In this document: one piece after another, positions 17,417-26,002 of the stretch
How positions within the stretch are numbered: the first letter of the stretch is position 1
How the letters are laid out: every line of letters begins with the position of its first letter
Assembly: GCA_044353905.1 (NCBI GenBank)
Contig: JBILBA010000005.1
Location: forward strand, 5,020-69,019
Origin: MWH-TA3 sp044353905
GTDB taxonomy: Bacteria; Actinomycetota; Actinomycetes; Actinomycetales; Microbacteriaceae
DNA: 64,000 nt
Direction of reading: 5' to 3'
The notes under the pieces: generated by a model
Databases searched by the model: none
Told to the model about the DNA's origin: nothing
What the model saw: the letters and a program-made list of their open reading frames with translations, nothing else
Position numbers and translations under genes: made by a program

Positions 17417-17791
17417 TGGTGGAGATGGGGGGAATTGAACCCCCGTCCAATACGAACAGTCGGAATCTTCTACGGGTGTAGTCAGTGAAGACGCTTTACT
17501 CGGCCCCGACCTTTGTCACTAACACCTAAGTCGACGAGCCCAGTATCAGTAAATGTCCCGCGAACCCCTGACACACAAGTTCGTAGCAAGCCCTCTAAAT
17601 GGCGCCAGGATCCGAGCCGAAGGCGGAACTCGGTCTGACGGACTTCGATGGCGGCTTATTAGGCAGCGAGAGCGAAGTCGGTGCGCTTTGCGTTGGCACC
17701 TATTGGTTTGCAAGGGGCGTTTACGAGATAACCCTGCATCCTCGACCCGCTTCTTTCCGGCTTAGACGCACTGTCGAAACCGATCATCCCC
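17417..17791 (-). ncRNA. ssrA: Transfer-messenger RNA (tmRNA)
   Basis: A 375-base tmRNA. The 5' end GGGGATG pairs with CATCTCC at the 3' end (one G-U) to make a seven-base-pair tRNA-Ala-like acceptor, followed by A and an encoded CCA (17417-17419). The 3' T-arm is GGGGGTTCAATTCCCCC. The tag reading frame runs 17697 down to 17659, preceded by TAGGT as in TAGTC-GCA of E. coli, and encodes ANAKRTDFALAA followed by two stops. It rescues stalled ribosomes and marks proteins for degradation together with SmpB, whose gene is just upstream. Confidence 0.96.
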
Positions 17792-17854
17792 ATGATGGGA
17801 GGCGAGTCACATTCCACACTGTTGAGTTATCAAAACCCTTTCGGGTGCTACACG

Positions 17855-17860
17855 AGTATA
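17855..17860 (-). promoter_or_regulatory. Candidate ssrA promoter -10 (TATACT)
   Basis: TATACT on the minus strand lies about 65 bases before the mature tmRNA 5' end, in the smpB-ssrA gap. No clear -35 is seen. A short ACCC-GAAA-GGGT stem followed by TTTT lies just downstream. Confidence 0.35.
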
Positions 17861-17880
17861 GAACGCAGTTCTGACGTGCG

Positions 17881-18357
17881 TTATTCCCCGCGCAGTCGTT
17901 TCGACTTCATCGCGCGCTCGGCCTCGCGCTTGTCTTCCTTTTCACGCAGGGTGTGACGCTTGTCGTAGTCCTTTTTACCCTTGGCGATGGCGAGTTCGAC
18001 CTTGGCTCGGCCGTCCTTGAAATAGATTTTCAACGGAACGAGCGTGTACCCGCCGTCGTGAATGCGATGCGAAATCTTGATGATCTCGGCGCGGTGCAGC
18101 AACAACTTGCGCTTGCGGCGGGTTGCGTGGTTGGTCCATGTGCCCTGCGTGTACTCGGGGATGTGAACGGACTCCATCCACATTTCGCCGTCGACAATCT
18201 GGGCCCAGCCGTCAACGAGTGACGCCTTGCCCAACCGCAACGCCTTGACCTCGGTACCGACGAGTGCGAGGCCACACTCGAACGTGTCCTCGATGTGGTA
18301 ATCGTGGCGCGCCTTGCGGTTCGTCGCAACGACTTTTTCGCCGAGTTCCTTTGGCAT
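17881..18357 (-). CDS. smpB: SsrA-binding protein
   Basis: A 158-residue tmRNA-binding protein. Family motifs include NRKARHDYHIEDTFECGLAL, GTEVKALRLGKASLVDG, and HIPEYTQGTWTNHATRRKRK. The Lys/Arg-rich tail (KGKKDYDKRHTLREKEDKR) is the part that enters the mRNA channel of the stalled ribosome. It partners the ssrA RNA encoded directly downstream. The ATG is preceded by an AAAGGGGGTG ribosome site. Confidence 0.98.
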   Translation of the reverse strand: MPKELGEKVVATNRKARHDYHIEDTFECGLALVGTEVKALRLGKASLVDGWAQIVDGEMWMESVHIPEYTQGTWTNHATRRKRKLLLHRAEIIKISHRIHDGGYTLVPLKIYFKDGRAKVELAIAKGKKDYDKRHTLREKEDKREAERAMKSKRLRGE

Positions 18358-18413
18358 GGCGCACCCCCTTTCCGGTCATCTGGTGAGTCCAAGCCCTCCA
18401 GTTTACATCCGGG

Positions 18414-19328
18414 TTAGACGCGAAGGTAACGGGAAATGGCGATGTACGCGCTGGTGGCCGCGAGAACCGCGCCGGCGAGGAGCAATCCGGGGAACACAAT
18501 CCACACCTCAGAGAGCGTGACAAACGACGTTGTCGGCAACGCGGTGGCCAAGTACCCGTCGACAAAGAACACAACGATTCCTGCAATCGCGCCACACGCA
18601 AGGACCGAACCGATCGTCGCAGCGACCACGCCCTCGAGGATAAACGGCGTTTGGATGTACCAGTTGGATGCGCCGACAAGACGCATAATTGCGAGCTCGC
18701 GGCGACGCGAGAATGCCGAGAGTCGGATCGTCGTCGCGATGAGCAGCGCGGCGGCAACGAGCATCAGCACGGCAACGCCCACCGCGGTCAGACTCGCGGC
18801 GTTGAGCATCGAGAAAATTCCGTCGAGATACGAGCGCTGGTCAATGACCGACTCGACACCACTCATGCCACCCAACGCCTCGAAGACGAGGGCGGACTGG
18901 GTGGGGTCCTTCAGGTTCACCCAAAACGTTTGGGGCAACAGGTCGGGAGTGACCAGGTCAACGACCGGGCTCCCCTTGAATTGTTCAGTGAAATTCTTGT
19001 ACGCGTCCTCGTGGTTTTCGAAGTACCACTTGTCGATGTACGGCGTGAGGGTGTCCGACTCTAGCTGCGCTTCGACCGCGGCGATTTGCTCGGCACTCGC
19101 CTCTTGTTGGTCACACGCTCCGAGAGTCGAATACTGCGTGCACAAATAGACAGCGACCTGGGCCTTGTCGTACCAATACGACTTCATGTTGCCGATTTGC
19201 AATTGCAACAGTGCAGCCGACCCCACGAATGTCAGTGACACCAGGGTGACCAGGACGACGGACACGACCATCGAGATATTGCGTCGAACACCGTTCCAGG
19301 CCTCGATGAAGACGAAGCTCAGTTTCAT
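18414..19328 (-). CDS. ftsX: Cell division protein FtsX
   Basis: A 304-residue permease-like protein with TM1 at about 25-45, a large extracytoplasmic domain (about 46-175, including DKWYFENHEDAYKNFTEQF) that in Actinobacteria activates a peptidoglycan hydrolase, and TM2-4 in the C-terminal half (LMLVAAALLIATTIRLSAF and following). It overlaps ftsE by four bases. FtsEX uses ATP hydrolysis to couple cytokinesis to wall cleavage. Confidence 0.96.
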   Translation of the reverse strand: MKLSFVFIEAWNGVRRNISMVVSVVLVTLVSLTFVGSAALLQLQIGNMKSYWYDKAQVAVYLCTQYSTLGACDQQEASAEQIAAVEAQLESDTLTPYIDKWYFENHEDAYKNFTEQFKGSPVVDLVTPDLLPQTFWVNLKDPTQSALVFEALGGMSGVESVIDQRSYLDGIFSMLNAASLTAVGVAVLMLVAAALLIATTIRLSAFSRRRELAIMRLVGASNWYIQTPFILEGVVAATIGSVLACGAIAGIVVFFVDGYLATALPTTSFVTLSEVWIVFPGLLLAGAVLAATSAYIAISRYLRV

Positions 19329-20179
19329 AGCGGGTCTTCTTCGAGTCGATCGAGGTAGCTCAGGTCGACCGCTTCGCTCGTCGGTGTCATCGGGTCGAAT
19401 GCCGGGATTGGATCGAAGTCGAGCGGCTCGATCGCGATTGGCTGAGAGTCGGCACGTGTCGGCATCTCGTCCTCGACGATGACAATCGGGTTGGCCCGTG
19501 TGAGGTACTGCCCACCCGCCTCGTCACGGATGATTCGCCCGTCGCTCAGTTCGACCACGCGACGCTTCATGTCGTTGACAATCGCGGTGTCGTGGGTCGC
19601 CATGAGGACCGTGGTTCCGGCGGCGTTGATGTTGCGCAACACATCCATGATTCCGGCGGAGGTCGATGGGTCGAGGTTTCCGGTCGGTTCGTCGGCCAGC
19701 AGGATTGCGGGTTTGTTCACCACCGCGCGTGCGATTGCGACGCGCTGTTGTTCACCACCGGACAGTTCGTGTGGAAGCCGGTTTTCCTTGTTGCCCAAGC
19801 CGACGAGCCCGAGGACCTCGGGAACGGCATCGTGAATGTAGGCCTCGCTCTGACCGAGAACGCGGAGCGCGAACGCGACGTTGTCGAACACCGTCTTGGT
19901 CGGCAACAGGCGGAAGTCCTGGAAAACCACTCCGAGGTTTCGGCGATACGCCGGCACCTTGCGATTCGACAAACGCCCGAGGTCTTGGCCGAGGACGTGA
20001 ATCAGTCCGGTCGAAGAGCGCTCCTCGCGCAGAATGAGCCGCAGGAACGAGGACTTGCCGCTCCCCGAGGCGCCGACGAGGAAAACGAACTCCCCTGGCT
20101 TTACCTCAAGGGTCGCTTCGTGCAAGGCGGGTCGGTTTCCCGACTTGTAGACCTTGGACACACCATCGAAACGAATCAT
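19325..20179 (-). CDS. ftsE: Cell division ATP-binding protein FtsE with C-terminal extension
   Basis: A 284-residue ABC ATPase. Walker A is LVGASGSGKSSFLRL, the signature motif ELSGGEQQRVAIARA, Walker B AILLADEPTGNLD, and the switch His lies in LMATHDTAIV. The usual FtsE is about 225-230 residues. Here about 55 extra acidic, Pro-rich residues follow (including TRADSQPIAIEPLDFDPIP). It works with FtsX, which is directly downstream and overlapping. Confidence 0.96.
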   Translation of the reverse strand: MIRFDGVSKVYKSGNRPALHEATLEVKPGEFVFLVGASGSGKSSFLRLILREERSSTGLIHVLGQDLGRLSNRKVPAYRRNLGVVFQDFRLLPTKTVFDNVAFALRVLGQSEAYIHDAVPEVLGLVGLGNKENRLPHELSGGEQQRVAIARAVVNKPAILLADEPTGNLDPSTSAGIMDVLRNINAAGTTVLMATHDTAIVNDMKRRVVELSDGRIIRDEAGGQYLTRANPIVIVEDEMPTRADSQPIAIEPLDFDPIPAFDPMTPTSEAVDLSYLDRLEEDPL

Positions 20180-20232
20180 CGGCTTCAGCCTATGCGCGGG
20201 CTTTCACCCAACGCGGAGCGACACTCGCCCGA

Positions 20233-21339
20233 CTAGTGCGTCTTCTGTTTGCGGTGTCGAATACCCGCCGCGATAAACCCGTCGAGATCACCGTCGAACA
20301 CCGCTTGCGGGCTGTTGACCTCGTGGTTCGTGCGAAGGTCCTTGACCATTTGGTAGGGCGCGAGGACATACGAGCGCATCTGGTCACCCCACGACGCCGT
20401 GATCACCCCCGCGAGTTCCTTCTTTTTCTTTGCTTCTTCTTCCTTTTGGATGAGCAGCAGGCGACTCTGCAACACCCGCAGAGCCGCGGCACGGTTTTGA
20501 ATCTGGCTCTTCTCGTTCTGGCACGACACAACGGTTCCCGTCGGCAAGTGAGTGATGCGCACCGCCGAGTCGGTCGTGTTGACCGACTGGCCGCCAGGGC
20601 CAGACGAGCGGAAAACGTCGACCCGGATGTCGGAGTCGGGAATGTCGATCACTTCGGTCGCTGCCAAGAGAGGCACCACTTCGACCGCGGCGAAAGATGT
20701 CTGTCGCTTTCCCGCTGAGTTGAACGGGCTCATCCGAACAAGACGGTGTGTTCCGGCCTCGACCGACAACGTTCCAAACGCGAACGGGGCATCAACTTCG
20801 AACGTCGCGCTCTTGATTCCCGCTTCTTCGGCGTAGGACGTGTCCAACACTCGAACCGAGTATTTGTGTTGTTCCGCCCAGCGCAGATACATCCGCAACA
20901 GCATCTCGGCAAAGTCCGCCGCGTCGACGCCACCCGCACCGGACCGGATCGTGACAATCGCCGGCAAGGGGTCGTACTCGCCGTCAAGAAGTGTCTGGAC
21001 TTCTAACGTCCCAATCACCGACTCGAGGGAAGCGAGTTCGTTGAGCACCTCGGTCGCCGAATCGTCGTCGCCGGCCTCTTTCGCCATGTCGAGAAGAACA
21101 TCGAGATCGTCCAGGCGTTGCTGCACATCGTTCACCAGGTCGCGCTGGGTCTGAGCGTGCGACAGAGCGCTCGTTACCGCCTGGGCCGACGCCTGATCGT
21201 CCCACAGGTCTGTCGCGCCGGCCTTTTCAGAGAGCTCGGCGATGCGCTTCGTGAGTTCGGGCAAATCGACGACACTGACGATGTCCGCGAACGACGAGCG
21301 AAGTGCCGCGATGCGGTCGGAAACGTCCAACGAAATCAT
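20233..21339 (-). CDS. prfB: Peptide chain release factor 2
   Basis: A 368-residue class I release factor that reads UGA and UAA. The peptidyl-tRNA hydrolysis motif GGQ is in SSGPGGQSVNTTDSAVR, and the stop-codon tripeptide SPF is in MSPFNSAGKRQTSF, which identifies RF2. The frame is continuous from ATG, with no early in-frame UGA, so the autoregulatory +1 frameshift known in many bacteria is absent. TAGTCT lies nine bases before the ATG. Confidence 0.97.
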   Translation of the reverse strand: MISLDVSDRIAALRSSFADIVSVVDLPELTKRIAELSEKAGATDLWDDQASAQAVTSALSHAQTQRDLVNDVQQRLDDLDVLLDMAKEAGDDDSATEVLNELASLESVIGTLEVQTLLDGEYDPLPAIVTIRSGAGGVDAADFAEMLLRMYLRWAEQHKYSVRVLDTSYAEEAGIKSATFEVDAPFAFGTLSVEAGTHRLVRMSPFNSAGKRQTSFAAVEVVPLLAATEVIDIPDSDIRVDVFRSSGPGGQSVNTTDSAVRITHLPTGTVVSCQNEKSQIQNRAAALRVLQSRLLLIQKEEEAKKKKELAGVITASWGDQMRSYVLAPYQMVKDLRTNHEVNSPQAVFDGDLDGFIAAGIRHRKQKTH

Positions 21340-21351
21340 GAGATTTCCAGA

Positions 21352-21780
21352 CTACCCTTCGTCAGTTCCACCCCCGATGTTTGCCCGCGCGGACGCGGTC
21401 GCTTCCAAACGGAGTCGAATCGGGAAAAACTGGTTGCCGAGAGGCGGCGACCACACAGAACTCACCGTGACTCGAGCGGTCAATCGGTCTGGTGTCGTCG
21501 CGGCGACGAGTCGGATTCCATCACTCGCCTCGGTAACGAAAAGGCGCACCGCGCGCCGAACGTCGCGGTTCGTTAGCCTCACCGTCAGTGAAGTTCCGTC
21601 GAATTGTGCTCGGAGCGGGTTGAACGATTCGGCACCAACGAGCGCCGCCATGTCAGCAGTGGATTGCAGGTTTGTTCTCGCCAGCGCCAAATCCGTCGAG
21701 TCGATGATTCCCACGACCGCCACACCGCACAGAGCAACCAGCCCCGCGACCATGGGCAACAGGGAACCTCGATCGCTCAT
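21352..21780 (-). CDS. TadE/TadG-like pseudopilin (Rv3654c type)
   Basis: A 142-residue protein with a short hydrophilic N-terminus (MSDRGS), one membrane helix (LLPMVAGLVALCGVAVVGII) and an exported domain beginning DLALARTNLQSTADMAALVGA. This is the layout of the second TadE/G-like gene of the actinobacterial tad locus, a minor pilin or assembly component. It overlaps the TadE gene upstream by four bases. The remaining tad genes are about 9 kb away at 31296-34919. Confidence 0.72.
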   Translation of the reverse strand: MSDRGSLLPMVAGLVALCGVAVVGIIDSTDLALARTNLQSTADMAALVGAESFNPLRAQFDGTSLTVRLTNRDVRRAVRLFVTEASDGIRLVAATTPDRLTARVTVSSVWSPPLGNQFFPIRLRLEATASARANIGGGTDEG

Positions 21781-22211
21781 CGGTTCACCGACGTAATCGA
21801 GACGCGTGCCGTTGCGCTTCGGGACACCGTGACCCGAGGCGCAATGTCGATGCCGGGAAGGGCCGGAATGAAAAGCAAGGGGACGTCAAGATGCACGGTC
21901 AATTCGACAAGTGCCCCTCGGCGTAGACAGTTCCGCCTAGAGCAATCGAGTTCCCAACGAGGTGTGGCGTCGAGCACGCCGTGATCGTCGGCGACGAGAG
22001 TCGTGATGGCGCGAATTCGTTCCAGCCCGATGTCGGTCGATTCAGCCCACGTGAAAGCCCGGACGCCGTGCCGTGCGGCTGAGGTTGCCGCGAAGGTTGC
22101 GGACGCGATCTGGCTCGTCGTCACTGTCAGTGCGACGAGCGGCACGAGAAGGGCGACGGACGCGACAATGAATTCAATGCTGGCGCTCCCGCGCTCGGGC
22201 ATCGTGCTCAT
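21777..22211 (-). CDS. TadE-family pilus protein
   Basis: A 144-residue TadE-like pseudopilin. The N-terminus MPERGSASIEFIVASVALLV has the conserved Glu five residues into the hydrophobic helix, as in prepilins of the Flp/Tad system. The exported part contains two cysteines (LDCSRRNC), probably a disulfide. It is co-transcribed with the overlapping downstream TadE/G-like gene. Its separation from tadA/B/C by a catabolic cluster is unusual. Confidence 0.78.
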   Translation of the reverse strand: MSTMPERGSASIEFIVASVALLVPLVALTVTTSQIASATFAATSAARHGVRAFTWAESTDIGLERIRAITTLVADDHGVLDATPRWELDCSRRNCLRRGALVELTVHLDVPLLFIPALPGIDIAPRVTVSRSATARVSITSVNR

Positions 22212-22261
22212 GCACGCAGTTTTTCGCGACAGCCCGAGAAGCGCTCCCGCTGTCCACAGGT

Positions 22262-23653
22262 TTAGCGCGCGGCGGTTCGAATCAGTTTTTTGTTGACGAA
22301 TTCGTCGAGCCCGAAGTGTCCCAGCTCACGGCCGAAACCCGATTTCTTGACTCCGCCGAACGGCAGGTCGACATGCGAGTCGGTGTTCTCGTTGATGTAC
22401 ACCATGCCCGATTCGAGTCGGTCGGCGACGTATCGTGTGTCCTCGGGGTTGGCCCCAAACACAGCACCAGACAGACCGAATTCGGAACCGTTTGCCAGTT
22501 CGATCGCCTCGTCCTTGTTGGCCACTCGGTACACGACGGCGACCGGGCCGAACAGTTCTTCGCTGAATGCGCGGGCCGCGGGCGTGACGTTGGTCAGAAG
22601 CGTGGGCTCCATGAACGAACCGACGTCTCCGACACGGTGACCACCGGTAACGAGAGTCGCTCCGTTGGCGACGGCGTCGTCCACTTGTTCAATCAGTTCC
22701 TCGACTGCTCCGAGCGAGGACAACGGGCCCAGTTTCGTTTCTGGGTCGAGCGGATCCCCCACGGTGTAGGTCTGCAGTTGGGCCGCGAAGCCCTCGACAA
22801 ACCGGTCGTACACGGAATCCACAACGATAAACCGCTTCGCGGCAGTACACGCTTGGCCCGCGTTGCTCATGCGTCCGGACGCAGCGGCGGCGATGGTCTC
22901 GTTGAGGTTCACGTCATCGAGGACGATAAACGGATCACTTCCGCCCAACTCGAGCACCACCTTCGTGAGAGCACGACCGGCGGCTTGCGCGACTGCTGCG
23001 CCCGCCTTCTCGCTTCCCGTCAGTGAAACACCTTGAACACGTGCGTCGGCGATGATGGTTTCGATGTCGCGGCTCTCGACGAACAGGTTGATGTACGCGC
23101 CGTCGGGCAATCCCGCGTCTCGGAAAATCTGCTCTTGTGCGAGCGCCGATTCCGGACAGTTACTCGCGTGTTTGAGGATGATGGTGTTACCCAGAAGCAG
23201 GTTCGGCCCGGCGAAACGCGCCACCTGGTAGTAAGGGTAATTCCACGGCATGATGCCGAGAAGCACTCCGAGCGATTGCGACCGGACAATCGCCTGTCCA
23301 CCCGACATCGGGTGCATGTCCTGATCGGCGAGGTGCCCGGGTCCCTGAGTGGCGTAGAACTCGTAAATGTCCCCGACGAATCCTGCCTCGCCCCGACCCT
23401 GGCGAACCGGCTTTCCCATTTCGCGCGCGATGATGTCCGCGAGCTGATCTTTGCGCTCGCGATACAAATCCGCGACCCGCTGAAGCACAGCGGCGCGATC
23501 GGCGAGGGGTGTTTGACTCCACGCCGTGTGGGCCGCGTCGGCACGTGAAATGGCATCGGCGATGTCGGTCGGGGTGGCACTCGGGAATTCGCGTTCGACG
23601 ATTCCGGTGGCGGGATTGGTTATGGCGTAAGGCATACATTCATTGTCGTTCAT
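22262..23653 (-). CDS. NAD(P)-dependent aldehyde (succinate-semialdehyde-type) dehydrogenase
   Basis: A 463-residue aldehyde dehydrogenase. The oxyanion Asn lies in MPWNYPYYQ, the general base Glu in VLELGGSDPF (near 240), and the catalytic Cys in GQACTAAKRF (near 274). It is closest in appearance to succinate-semialdehyde dehydrogenase (GabD/PuuC) enzymes. It faces a GntR regulator across a short gap with two palindromes and probably oxidises the amino-aldehyde or semialdehyde formed by the neighbouring P450/glutamylation genes. Either the ATG at 23653 or the one at 23635 could be the start; neither has a clear ribosome site. Confidence 0.93.
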   Translation of the reverse strand: MNDNECMPYAITNPATGIVEREFPSATPTDIADAISRADAAHTAWSQTPLADRAAVLQRVADLYRERKDQLADIIAREMGKPVRQGRGEAGFVGDIYEFYATQGPGHLADQDMHPMSGGQAIVRSQSLGVLLGIMPWNYPYYQVARFAGPNLLLGNTIILKHASNCPESALAQEQIFRDAGLPDGAYINLFVESRDIETIIADARVQGVSLTGSEKAGAAVAQAAGRALTKVVLELGGSDPFIVLDDVNLNETIAAAASGRMSNAGQACTAAKRFIVVDSVYDRFVEGFAAQLQTYTVGDPLDPETKLGPLSSLGAVEELIEQVDDAVANGATLVTGGHRVGDVGSFMEPTLLTNVTPAARAFSEELFGPVAVVYRVANKDEAIELANGSEFGLSGAVFGANPEDTRYVADRLESGMVYINENTDSHVDLPFGGVKKSGFGRELGHFGLDEFVNKKLIRTAAR

Positions 23654-23668
23654 CGACGAACAAAAAAC

Positions 23669-23684
23669 CGTTTATCCCTAAACG
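23669..23684. promoter_or_regulatory. Candidate operator: perfect palindrome CGTTTATCCCTAAACG
   Basis: A 6-4-6 perfect inverted repeat in the short divergent gap between the aldehyde dehydrogenase and GntR genes, placed immediately upstream of the dehydrogenase coding region. A GntR-family dimer binding here would control the dehydrogenase and possibly itself. Confidence 0.5.
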
Positions 23685-23700
23685 ATTCCCAGTATCGTAA

Positions 23701-23714
23701 TTGACAGTGGTCAA
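23701..23714. promoter_or_regulatory. Candidate operator: palindrome TTGACAGTGGTCAA
   Basis: A 5-4-5 perfect inverted repeat 15 bases before the likely GTG start of the GntR gene. Its position fits autoregulation. FadR-subfamily regulators often bind short GT...AC palindromes of this size. Confidence 0.45.
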
Positions 23715-23729
23715 ACGATGGGAGGTCCC

Positions 23730-24488
23730 GTGGGTGTTCTGAGCGGTGTGCAATCACAGGTCTTTCGACCGCTCCCCGATGTCTTGCGTGCTGATGCGAT
23801 TGTCGATCGGCTGTCGACCGCGATCTCTCTCGGGCTGCTGCGACGGGGCGAGCAGCTCCCCGTCGAGAACCAGTTGACCGCAATGTTCGGCGTCGCCACT
23901 GCGACCGTCCGCGATGCGCTTCAGACGTTACGGAACCAGGGGATCATCGAAACTCGTCGGGGGCGAAGCGGCGGAACTTTCATCATCGGCTCTCCCCACC
24001 CAAATCCTGATGCCCTACGAGAGAAGTTGCTGAATTTGTCCATGGCGGAATTGCGGGACATGGAGGACGAGCAGTTGGCCACCGCCCTCGCTGCCGTGCG
24101 ACTCATCATCGGACGAGCATTCCCCCACGACCTCGACCGTCTTGAACGAATCGTTCGGACCATGGGCGAGACAACAACAACCGAGTCGTGCATGCGGGCC
24201 GACAGTCGATTCCAGAGCGAACTTGCGGTGCTTTCCCAATCCGAGCGCCTCTTAGCAACACAGATGCGACTATTGACCGAATCGATTGAAATCATATGGA
24301 CCGTTCTCTCAGTCGAAGCCGACAGGGAATGGACGATGAACGACCACTTGGCCATTGTGGCCGCCCTGCGCAACAGAGACCTTCTCGCCGCTGAACGGGC
24401 TGTTCGGGAACACATCTCGCGAGACTTTTATCGCCTGGTTGCCGCCCGACTCGATGTTTTGTATCCCATTGGACCCACAAATGAGTGA
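23730..24488 (+). CDS. GntR-family (FadR subfamily) transcriptional regulator
   Basis: About 252 residues. The N-terminal winged helix has ADAIVDRLSTAISLGLLRRG, QLPVENQLTAMFGVATATVR and RNQGIIETRRGRSGG. The all-helical C-terminal FCD-type domain (about 100-235) includes ADSRFQSELAVL and ends with ERAVREHISRDFYRL. I prefer the GTG at 23730 because GGGAGG lies just upstream; an ATG at 23718 is also in frame but falls before that site. It probably senses an intermediate of the amine pathway. PipR of mycobacterial piperidine degradation belongs to the same family. It overlaps the next gene (ATGAGTGA). Confidence 0.9.
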   Translation: MGVLSGVQSQVFRPLPDVLRADAIVDRLSTAISLGLLRRGEQLPVENQLTAMFGVATATVRDALQTLRNQGIIETRRGRSGGTFIIGSPHPNPDALREKLLNLSMAELRDMEDEQLATALAAVRLIIGRAFPHDLDRLERIVRTMGETTTTESCMRADSRFQSELAVLSQSERLLATQMRLLTESIEIIWTVLSVEADREWTMNDHLAIVAALRNRDLLAAERAVREHISRDFYRLVAARLDVLYPIGPTNE

Positions 24489-25206
24489 TGCCCGCGGCGA
24501 CCCTGAACGCGCGAGTAGGGCGGTTGGGGACTGGTTTACCGCTGTCTACGACGACTTGACGATTATGGCGACGGCGTGCGAACGCGAACTTCGGAATTCG
24601 CGCGGTACGAAAGCCCGTTTGACGGAACGCAATCTGCGCGCAATTCAACCCGCCGCCACGGACTTCCTGGGTCGTCACGAAGTTCCCGTCGCGGCTGGAA
24701 TCGTCGTCGGACCGAACGTGCTGGGAAACGATCTCGGGGCAGTCGAATGGTGGCGACGGGGTGACTCGGGTTCAACCCAACGAATCGTGTTCAACCTGTC
24801 GCCCGACGACCCCGGTTTCTACGATTTTGTGACCTTCGAATGGTTTAACGAAGTCGTCTCGACCGGAAAGCCCGCGATTCAGGGTCCCTACCTCGACTAC
24901 GCGGGGATGGACAAATACATTCTGACCGCGATGGTTCCGCTGTCGCTAGACGGCGTGCTCATCGGCACCGCGGGGTGCGACACAGAGGTTCGCGAACTAG
25001 AACGGATCGTCATGCCGATTCTGCGCACAATTCCCGGCGACGCCGCGCTCGTGTCGAAATTCGATCGGATCATCCTCGGAAATTCGAGTCGCTTCCACGT
25101 GGGAAATCGTGTCGTCGCATTGCCGAAAGACGCGATCCGATGTGAAATCCCAGGACCTGAACTCGGCTTGCAACTCGTGGTGACGCCGCGAGCCGCGAAT
25201 TTCTAG
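24481..25206 (+). CDS. Cytosolic Cache-like ligand-sensing protein
   Basis: A 241-residue protein with no signal peptide or membrane helix. The segment from about 115 to 185 (FEWFNEVVSTGKPAIQGPYL, then the YILTAMVPLSLDGVLIGTAG region ending in a CDTEVRELE stretch) has the Cache/PDC pattern of GPY-x-D, T-x-x-x-P and G-x-D elements. Cache domains bind small molecules such as amines and amino acids, normally outside the cell. Translational overlap with the GntR gene suggests an accessory sensor or co-regulator. The family call is from motif shape only. Confidence 0.55.
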   Translation: MSDARGDPERASRAVGDWFTAVYDDLTIMATACERELRNSRGTKARLTERNLRAIQPAATDFLGRHEVPVAAGIVVGPNVLGNDLGAVEWWRRGDSGSTQRIVFNLSPDDPGFYDFVTFEWFNEVVSTGKPAIQGPYLDYAGMDKYILTAMVPLSLDGVLIGTAGCDTEVRELERIVMPILRTIPGDAALVSKFDRIILGNSSRFHVGNRVVALPKDAIRCEIPGPELGLQLVVTPRAANF

Positions 25207-25997
25207 CGCGCGGTTCGAACGAGTTTCGTTTGATCGACGAACGACTGGAACAGGGCGCGTCGGTCGGACGCTGAACCGTCATCGTCTTCGGGGTGCCACT
25301 GGACTCCGACGACCCATCGTGCGGACGGCATTTCCGTGCCCTCGACGATTCCGTCCTCGGCACGAGCGCTGACGACAAGTCCCTCGGCTACACGATTGAC
25401 GGCTTGGTGGTGCCCCGAGCGAACCGCAACCCGATCGCGACCGAAAATCTCGCGAATCTTGCTGCCCGGTTCCAGAATGACGGGTTCGTCCTTGAACATC
25501 GGGTCACCCGAGCCGCCACGATGCGGGTGGTAGTTCTCGATGTCGGGAATGAGGTCGCCGCCGAGTGCCACATTGAGCAACTGTGATCCGCGACAGATGC
25601 ACAGCATCGGTGCGTCCCGTGCGATCGTGGCGTTAATGATGTCGATGCAGTAGTCGTCCGCCGCGCGGTCGACCCCATACTCGTGATTCACCGGTTCGTT
25701 GTGGCCGTAGATTCGTGCGTCGACGTCTCCGCCCCCCAAGAACATGACACCGTCGGCAAGATCGGCGATTGCCGCTGGGTCGAGCGGCGATTTGCTCGAA
25801 TCCAAAAGAACAATCTTTGCCCCGACATTGTTCAGTTCGGTCAACGCGACACGAGTGAATCGAACGACGAGCCCAGCGACTTCATCGGTCATTTCGGGGA
25901 TGTTGAGCGACACGACGACCGCAACGGTCGGAGCGTCACTTGGCATCGACGCGTTGCCCTCGGGCATGACGTCGCTCGGAGCGATGTTGTGAGCCAT
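25203..25997 (-). CDS. Class I glutamine-amidotransferase-like gamma-glutamyl hydrolase (PuuD-like)
   Basis: A 264-residue peptidase C26-type enzyme. The nucleophile Cys (about residue 133) is in CICRGSQLLN, a GGDLIPDI segment follows, and the His-Glu dyad is in GVQWHPEDD. In the Puu pathway the family hydrolyses gamma-glutamyl-GABA to glutamate and GABA. Here it would remove the glutamyl group added by the glutamine-synthetase-like enzyme encoded two genes upstream. The ATG lies five bases after the stop of the solute-binding gene. It is convergent with the Cache-like gene and overlaps it by four bases. Confidence 0.88.
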   Translation of the reverse strand: MAHNIAPSDVMPEGNASMPSDAPTVAVVVSLNIPEMTDEVAGLVVRFTRVALTELNNVGAKIVLLDSSKSPLDPAAIADLADGVMFLGGGDVDARIYGHNEPVNHEYGVDRAADDYCIDIINATIARDAPMLCICRGSQLLNVALGGDLIPDIENYHPHRGGSGDPMFKDEPVILEPGSKIREIFGRDRVAVRSGHHQAVNRVAEGLVVSARAEDGIVEGTEMPSARWVVGVQWHPEDDDGSASDRRALFQSFVDQTKLVRTAR

Positions 25998-26002
25998 GCG
26001 AC

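Noticed and set aside
16839..17450. 203-codon minus-strand frame through the ssrA 3' end
   Set aside because: It crosses the tmRNA acceptor and its terminator, and its sequence has no protein-like domain.
21300..21345. Possible prfB programmed frameshift site
   Set aside because: The frame is continuous from the ATG with no in-frame UGA near codon 25, so no frameshift is needed.
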